Assembly (NCBI GenBank): GCA_003243445.1
Contig: QFQQ01000027.1
Coordinates: 14,183 to 78,182, forward strand
Source: Citrobacter freundii
GTDB taxonomy: Bacteria > Bacteroidota > Bacteroidia > Chitinophagales > Chitinophagaceae
Direction: 5' to 3'
Length of the DNA: 64,000 bases
Part shown: one piece after another, positions 60,096 to 64,000 of the stretch
Layout: every line of letters starts with the position of its first letter
How positions within the stretch are numbered: the first letter of the stretch is position 1
Translations under genes and position numbers: made by a program
Notes under the pieces: generated by a model
Database searches by the model: none
Seen by the model: only the letters and a program-made list of their open reading frames with translations
What the model was told of the DNA's origin: nothing

Positions 60096-60199
60096 GGTGG
60101 TTATGACAACGAAAGTGACGTGTTTTTACGAAACCAACAAAAAAGTTGACTGATTTTTTTATAAACATCTTCATCTAAGAGTAACCCCTTAACACTTCT
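60096..60199 (-). promoter_or_regulatory. Conserved distal upstream element of SGNH paralog 2
   Basis: This is the counterpart of 32830-32946. GGTGGTTATGACAACGAAAG is followed by GTGACGTGTTTTTACG, an AT-rich stretch, and CTAAGAGTAACCCCTTAACAC. It begins about 250 nt upstream of the start codon of the lead gene of the RHS cluster. The remaining spacer up to 60649 holds the repeat described next and no gene. Confidence 0.55.
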
Positions 60200-60422
60200 A
60201 CCTATTGATGAGTGACGACACATTTACATGCTCACGTGTATGCTTTATACAACATCATATGTGTTGATCATCACAAAAATATTTTCATCTGCTATGAAGA
60301 ATTCACTTTGAAAAAATAAAGGCATCGCAACAATCATTGACCACTGCTTAACCAATCATTGATAAACATTCATGCTTCTGACAGGTGATCTTTCATAACA
60401 CGCTCACTAAAAAAGATTAAAT

Positions 60423-60560
60423 AACCCAACTTGCCAGTTAAAGCATTATAGTAGTTCGATGGCCGATGACCGATGGCTGATGGCCGGCTTAACACCATAG
60501 AAGGGACATAATCCAGTAATACAGCGATGAAATGGTCGATAAGATGCAGGACCTTCAGGC
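60423..60560. repeat. Partial copy of the MITE-like element
   Basis: AACCCAACTTGCCAGTTA, then AGTTCGATGGCCGATGACC and GATGGCTGATGGCCGG, match the left half of the element at 27987 closely. Further on, GCGATGAAATGGTCGATAAG repeats, in the opposite orientation, a 20-mer found inside that element. The right terminal repeat is missing. Confidence 0.55.
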
Positions 60561-60649
60561 AGGCGATCATATACGAATTCACATTGGCCTGAGAACAGAT
60601 TTAAATATATTGCACCTGATAAAAAATCTCAACACATCAAAACCAACAC

Positions 60650-61198
60650 ATGAAATCCGTAATAAAAATACTGCTGATCATCTCCGGAAACTTCTTTTTG
60701 CTTGCACTCACGCTGCCTTCCTGTAAGGAAAAAGAGCAAACCTCCGCCGTGACCGACACAAAAAACGAAGAAAGGTCGATCGCAGCAACGCTCGATTCAT
60801 TCAACCGCGCTGCTGCCCGCGCAGATTTCAATGCCTATTTCGGATACTTTGCAGACGATGCGATCTTTGCCGGTACTGACGCTACTGAACGCTGGGACCT
60901 GCCTTCTTTCAAAGCCTGGGCAAAGCCTTTTTTTGACCGGGGAAGAGCATGGGATTTTACAGCGATCGAAAGACATATTTATTTTGACAGATCAGGAACC
61001 GTTGCATGGTTTGATGAATTGCTGAATACCCAGATGAAGATCTGCCGTGGTTCCGGCGTAATGATAAAGAAAGAAAATGACTGGAAAGTACAGCAGTATA
61101 TTCTCTCAACAACTGTTCCGAATGCGATACTTGACAGCGTGATCACGATGAAGACAACTGTTGAAGACAGTATTATTAATGTATTGAAAAAACCTTAA
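60650..61198 (+). CDS. SnoaL/NTF2-like lipoprotein (DUF4440-type)
   Basis: This 182-residue lipoprotein has signal MKSVIKILLIISGNFFLLAL, then TLPSC with C25 as the lipid-bearing residue. The mature part is an NTF2-like cone: helix RSIAATLDSFNRAAARADFN, then AYFGYFADDAIFAGTDATER. WDLPSFKAWAKPFFDRGRAW and strands IERHIYFDRSGTVAWFDELL and CRGSGVMIKKENDWKVQQYI follow. The family includes enzymes and non-enzymatic binders, and no catalytic residue can be assigned. It is monocistronic; a small CACCC/GGGTG hairpin just after the stop may end the transcript. Confidence 0.82.
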   Translation: MKSVIKILLIISGNFFLLALTLPSCKEKEQTSAVTDTKNEERSIAATLDSFNRAAARADFNAYFGYFADDAIFAGTDATERWDLPSFKAWAKPFFDRGRAWDFTAIERHIYFDRSGTVAWFDELLNTQMKICRGSGVMIKKENDWKVQQYILSTTVPNAILDSVITMKTTVEDSIINVLKKP

Positions 61199-61241
61199 CA
61201 CTCCCACCCGGAACGGGGTGACAGTAGCTTTAACTACTACT

Positions 61242-61649
61242 TTACAACGCTGTTTTATTCTTTCGTTTATCCTTGCTTATGGTGAAGCGTTGCTTTTCGG
61301 ACATGCTTACATCGTCCAGAAAAGTCAGCACCTTACCGTCATGACTCAGCACAGCGCAGTGCGATGCATAATCAGGTAAAACACCATCGCAAAAACGAAA
61401 GTAGAGTGTATCACCACTCTGCGTATAGCGGCCCTTGCACATTTCGCTCATGGTGATGCCGAAGATGCGCGTATACATTTGAAAGTTATTGCCACGGCGT
61501 ATTTTGACATAGCTGTCTGCCAGTTTACCCATAAAAGAATACACCACCAGTATTCTTTTTCGTTTGAAACATTTGGGATGGTTGGAGGCAAAACTATCCG
61601 TAACAATTAAAATGCAGGTTGCAACAAGCAGGGTTTTGAAAATACGCAT
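61242..61649 (-). CDS. Secreted hypothetical protein
   Basis: This 135-residue protein has signal MRIFKTLLVATCILIVTDSFA. The mature chain is basic with three cysteines (HPKCFKRKRI, MCKGRY, FRFCDGV) and a strand pattern such as GRYTQSGDTLYFRFCDGVLP and DYASHCAVLSHDGKVLTFLD, like small lipocalin-type or lysozyme-inhibitor-type beta proteins. No family is recognised. It is convergent with the SnoaL-like gene. Confidence 0.6.
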   Translation of the reverse strand: MRIFKTLLVATCILIVTDSFASNHPKCFKRKRILVVYSFMGKLADSYVKIRRGNNFQMYTRIFGITMSEMCKGRYTQSGDTLYFRFCDGVLPDYASHCAVLSHDGKVLTFLDDVSMSEKQRFTISKDKRKNKTAL

Positions 61650-61740
61650 GAAGGTAAATTACCGATTTGCGGATTTGCATCAGCACTGATCAAATCTTTT
61701 TAACCATGCTTTCACGTTTGACAAAATGAATGCCGATCCA

Positions 61741-61812
61741 TTCATCTCCCGATGAGGGAATCGATGGTCGATGTTAGAGGATCGATGGTCGACCATCAGT
61801 GAATCGACGATC
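61741..61812. repeat. GATCGATGGTCGA-type short repeats
   Basis: GAATCGATGGTCGATG, GGATCGATGGTCGACCATC and GAATCGACGATC occur in succession between the hypothetical gene and the acetyltransferase. They are of the same style as the GATGGCCGATG repeats elsewhere in the window. Confidence 0.55.
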
Positions 61813-61839
61813 TCTATTGCTATCGGCCCGGTACCGATC

Positions 61840-62358
61840 TTATTTAGCCAATACTTTTTCAAACGCCCTTCGTGGCGAACCGCGGAAGTAAACCTGGCCG
61901 CAATAGATATAACCAAGTTTTTCCAGGACGTGCAGCATTCCGGCATTATCAAAGTTGGTATCTACTTTTACACTGTAGATCTTATGCGAAAGGGCAAACG
62001 CTTCAATATGTTTCAGCATGATCTGCGCAAGGCCTTTACCCAAATGATCAGTGGAGATAGCTACGCGATGATAAACAATAAAGTCTCCGTCAGTCAGCCA
62101 TTTACCTTCGATAGCCGCATAGGCCGGTTCATCATTGATCAGGATGGCACAGTAGCCGACCACTTCGTTCCCCTCCGTAAGCACGTATCCATAATCATTA
62201 TCGAGATCATTTTGTATGACGGTTGGATTGGGATAGCCATCCTGCCATTGATTGCTTCCATCCAGGCGGCGGCGTTCGATGGCATGCTGAAGTATTTCCC
62301 AGACAGCGTCCAGGTCTTTCTCTGTCGCTTTACGGAACTGATAACGGGAAGTGCTCAT
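61840..62358 (-). CDS. GNAT family N-acetyltransferase
   Basis: This 172-residue cytoplasmic GNAT protein begins with the fold (SRYQFRKATEKDLDAVWEIL). A central strand GYCAILINDEPAY, then FIVYHRVAISTDHLGKGLAQ with the acetyl-CoA-binding loop and helix (IMLKHIEAFA) near residues 95-125, follow. The typical VDTNFDNAGMLHVLEKLGYI comes next. The substrate is not predictable. It is transcribed alone; its promoter region is shared with the divergent gene at 62523. Confidence 0.85.
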   Translation of the reverse strand: MSTSRYQFRKATEKDLDAVWEILQHAIERRRLDGSNQWQDGYPNPTVIQNDLDNDYGYVLTEGNEVVGYCAILINDEPAYAAIEGKWLTDGDFIVYHRVAISTDHLGKGLAQIMLKHIEAFALSHKIYSVKVDTNFDNAGMLHVLEKLGYIYCGQVYFRGSPRRAFEKVLAK

Positions 62359-62510
62359 GATCTGCGTATTAGAGGCGCAAATGTCTGTTGTATAAAGTGA
62401 TTACCCAAATAGTATTTATTACAAAGTGATCAGTGGCATCATTGGGCAGGCTATAGAAATTATTTCAAAAACAGGATACTAAATATTTTAGTATTTCAGA
62501 TAAACTTTCT

Positions 62511-62518
62511 TAGGTTTG
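62511..62518 (+). promoter_or_regulatory. Bacteroidota -7 promoter box
   Basis: TAGGTTTG fits the TAnnTTTG consensus of the housekeeping sigma factor in Bacteroidota. It ends 4 nt before the GTG start of the next gene, so transcription would begin at or next to the start codon (a leaderless mRNA). No clear -33 TTTG was seen. Confidence 0.45.
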
Positions 62519-62522
62519 CAAC

Positions 62523-62813
62523 GTGAAAGGCAATCAATTCAGCATCCGCATACATTACAAGGGAAAGGACTACACCTATACCGCTGAACTGGCTGGTCGT
62601 GACCGGCGGCAGGATGTATGGCATGTGAACACCCGGCGGAAGAAGCTGGTGCTGATCAATAAGCGCCCATATAATTCGAGCCCGCAGAATCATGCGCGGC
62701 CTTCCATGTGGGAATCTCCTGATCTGGAGGACCTGAAAACATTTGTGCGTTGTTTGACGGAGGCTATCGAGGAGCGGGAGTTGTGGTATTCAAACAGGAG
62801 CTTTGAGGAATGA
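62523..62813 (+). CDS. Small hypothetical protein, GTG start
   Basis: This 96-residue cytoplasmic protein opens with strands (FSIRIHYKGKDYTYTAELAG) followed by RRQDVWHVNTRRKKLVLINK. It has a proline-rich linker and a C-terminal helix (DLEDLKTFVRCLTEAIEERE). No family is recognised. GTG at 62523 is the only start that keeps the first beta hairpin; the first internal ATG is near residue 62. A -7 promoter box lies directly in front. Confidence 0.6.
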   Translation: MKGNQFSIRIHYKGKDYTYTAELAGRDRRQDVWHVNTRRKKLVLINKRPYNSSPQNHARPSMWESPDLEDLKTFVRCLTEAIEERELWYSNRSFEE

Positions 62814-62859
62814 TGCCTACTGTTTACCCGTAGATACCGTGGCGAAACTCCGAATAGAT

Positions 62860-62948
62860 GTCTCGTCAAACGTCTCGTCAGCGTCCCGTCAAGGTCTCGT
62901 GAATATCAGGTAAACATCAGGTAGACATCAGGTAGATTTCAGGTAGCT
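62860..62948. repeat. Two adjacent 11-bp tandem arrays
   Basis: The first array has four units of the type GTCTCGTCAAG (62860-62904, one unit 12 bp). The second has four units of ATCAGGTAGAC (62905-62948). They lie directly downstream of the small hypothetical gene. The rest of 62814-63305 shows no gene, only a GGCCATC repeat block. Confidence 0.85.
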
Positions 62949-63198
62949 ATGACGGAGGAATCCCTGATTGAATACGATTCTCCATTCCGGGGCATACCAG
63001 TATTATTGTAACATAATATGCAGCAAAAATTGTACCCGGTACCCGGGCGGGCTCTGCAATATACGTAAGAAAGAAAAATGCGTGGGTAAGAACGCGTATC
63101 GGGAGATGAAGATGTTCAATGACCGGATTTAAAGTCTGATGTTCGGAATGATCCTGTAAAGGCAAAGAAACTGATAAGACGAAAGACCTTCCGCTTAG

Positions 63199-63253
63199 CG
63201 GCTGTAGATCGGCCATCAGCCATCGATCACCGGCCATCGAACATCGGTCATCA
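63199..63253. repeat. GGCCATCGAT-type short repeats
   Basis: GATCGGCCATCAGCCATCG, ATCACCGGCCATCGAAC and ATCGGTCATC are the reverse-strand form of the GATGGCCGATG repeats at 28019-28052 and 60455-60487. Confidence 0.65.
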
Positions 63254-63305
63254 AAGACTGCGGACGGGTAACCGGGAAATCAACATACAATCGGCGCCGC
63301 CTTTT

Positions 63306-63656
63306 TCAAAACCGCTCTTCCCACCACTCTGCACCGTGTGAATATGGCCGGTTCTTTTGAACAATGGTTGACTGCTGCACGGGTATTGCAAAACAGTCCC
63401 ACAGGTGCTTATTCTTAATGCCCCAGCGGTTACGGCGATCACGCCAGCGTCTTACAAACTGGCAAAAACCTTCCGCATGTCCTTTTGCGCCGGTTAAGAC
63501 CCATTCACTTAGCAATCTCTCGATCTGCATTTTTCCCGATGCAGGAAAGTTATGCAGCAACTCAAAAGAATGATGATTGTCCAATACGATCATTGCCCAG
63601 GTATAAGAATGCAGGATGGAATGATCATGCTTTAATGGTATGTAGGCGTACGGCAT
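63306..63656 (-). CDS. Hypothetical protein rich in His and Trp
   Basis: This 116-residue frame has protein-like composition: an initial mixed segment (MPYAYIPLKHDHSILHSYTW), a hydrophobic strand (AMIVLDNHH), helices (MQIERLLSEWVLTGAKGHAE; FCQFVRRWRDRRNRWG) and a tryptophan-rich end (GAEWWEERF). It has no signal peptide and no recognised family. It lies alone among repeats, so it may be a lineage-specific gene or a chance frame. Confidence 0.4.
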   Translation of the reverse strand: MPYAYIPLKHDHSILHSYTWAMIVLDNHHSFELLHNFPASGKMQIERLLSEWVLTGAKGHAEGFCQFVRRWRDRRNRWGIKNKHLWDCFAIPVQQSTIVQKNRPYSHGAEWWEERF

Positions 63657-63900
63657 ACATTCAGATTATGGATGAGTAATTGCAGGTCTGACGTTCCGGA
63701 TCTCCCTGCAACAAAAGACCATTCAAATACTGCACCGATCCGTGATGGTAATAAAGAAGAAGTTGATCTGTTGCAGGCGTTACCTGCTTTCGGAGAAAAA
63801 GGGGAATTTGCGGGACAGTTGAACAATAAAGGCGCCGGTGAAAACCAGGTCTTGCGCTAACTCTGTCAATTCGGCGAAAGATGCTCGCCTCCTTGTTACA

Positions 63901-63930
63901 TTCCTCAGACTTTCTTACCGTCTTCCCGCT
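63901..63930. repeat. Partial dispersed repeat
   Basis: TTCCTCAGACTTTCTTACCG followed by TCTTCCCGCT matches TTCTGACTTCCTTACCGTCTTCCC inside the MITE-like element (28175-28200) and is the inverse of the module at 10645. The rest of 63657-64000 shows no gene. Confidence 0.5.
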
Positions 63931-64000
63931 CTGTTTCCCCGGGCGTTCTTGTTTAGTTCTCAGACGATGTTGAACGGCCAAAGACCCGGGGTCGCTCTGA

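Noticed and set aside
62860..62948. CRISPR array
   Set aside because: The units are 11 bp and contiguous, without spacers, and no cas genes are present in the window.
1..64000. tRNA, rRNA or tmRNA genes
   Set aside because: None recognised on either strand by eye.

Overview
The window looks like a chromosomal segment of a Bacteroidota bacterium, most likely of the order Chitinophagales (family Chitinophagaceae). The evidence is a protein with a type IX secretion (T9SS) sorting domain, TonB-dependent receptors with and without a carboxypeptidase-regulatory-like N-domain, a beta-propeller/Y_Y_Y histidine kinase with a LuxR-type regulator, very large YD-repeat (RHS) proteins of the Bacteroidota type, and SprB-like repeats. 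No rRNA, tRNA, CRISPR array or complete insertion sequence was seen.

Left part (1-34 kb), mostly housekeeping and nutrient genes on the minus strand. It starts with a truncated BtuB-like B12 receptor behind a cobalamin riboswitch. A DUF6934-like gene pair, a siderophore-type TonB receptor, a membrane protein and a 1232-residue T9SS-exported repeat protein follow. Next come a PepSY-like secreted protein, a coiled-coil protein, class I ribonucleotide reductase nrdB-nrdA (neither subunit shows an ATP cone), queD, a methylenetetrahydrofolate reductase-like gene, an acetyltransferase and an RBBP9-like hydrolase. A CLC-F type fluoride exporter follows, behind a recognisable fluoride riboswitch, then a WG/Sel1 repeat protein, a two-component system, an orphan HepT-like protein, and an SGNH-hydrolase/PKD-type surface protein next to a lipoprotein esterase.

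Middle (34-36 kb): a scar region. It holds a broken radC-like gene, a decayed XRE regulator and an intact-looking XRE regulator. The two XRE copies plus their downstream repeats look like a tandem duplication of about 640 bp.

Right part (35.8-59.9 kb): one minus-strand cluster of eight genes with gaps of 1-72 nt. In transcription order these are an SGNH-hydrolase paralog, an outer-membrane beta-barrel with a coiled-coil insert, an FN3-like secreted protein, a small lipoprotein, a 2251-residue RHS-like protein without a toxin tail, a LolA-like secreted protein, a 2977-residue RHS protein ending in an HNH/Endo VII-type (HHH-signature) nuclease-like tail, and an AT-rich putative immunity gene. 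This cluster is the best candidate for an uncharacterised export/display and polymorphic-toxin system. The lead gene has a paralog at 29.4-32.4 kb, and both carry a similar stretch of about 105-117 bp far upstream.

Right end (60-64 kb): a SnoaL-like lipoprotein, two small hypothetical genes, a GNAT acetyltransferase, one more hypothetical gene and repeat-rich spacers. Intergenic DNA across the window carries several dispersed repeat families: palindromic arrays of a 9-bp unit, a 282-bp MITE-like element, GATGGCCGAT-type short repeats, a 523-bp palindrome and two adjacent 11-bp tandem arrays.
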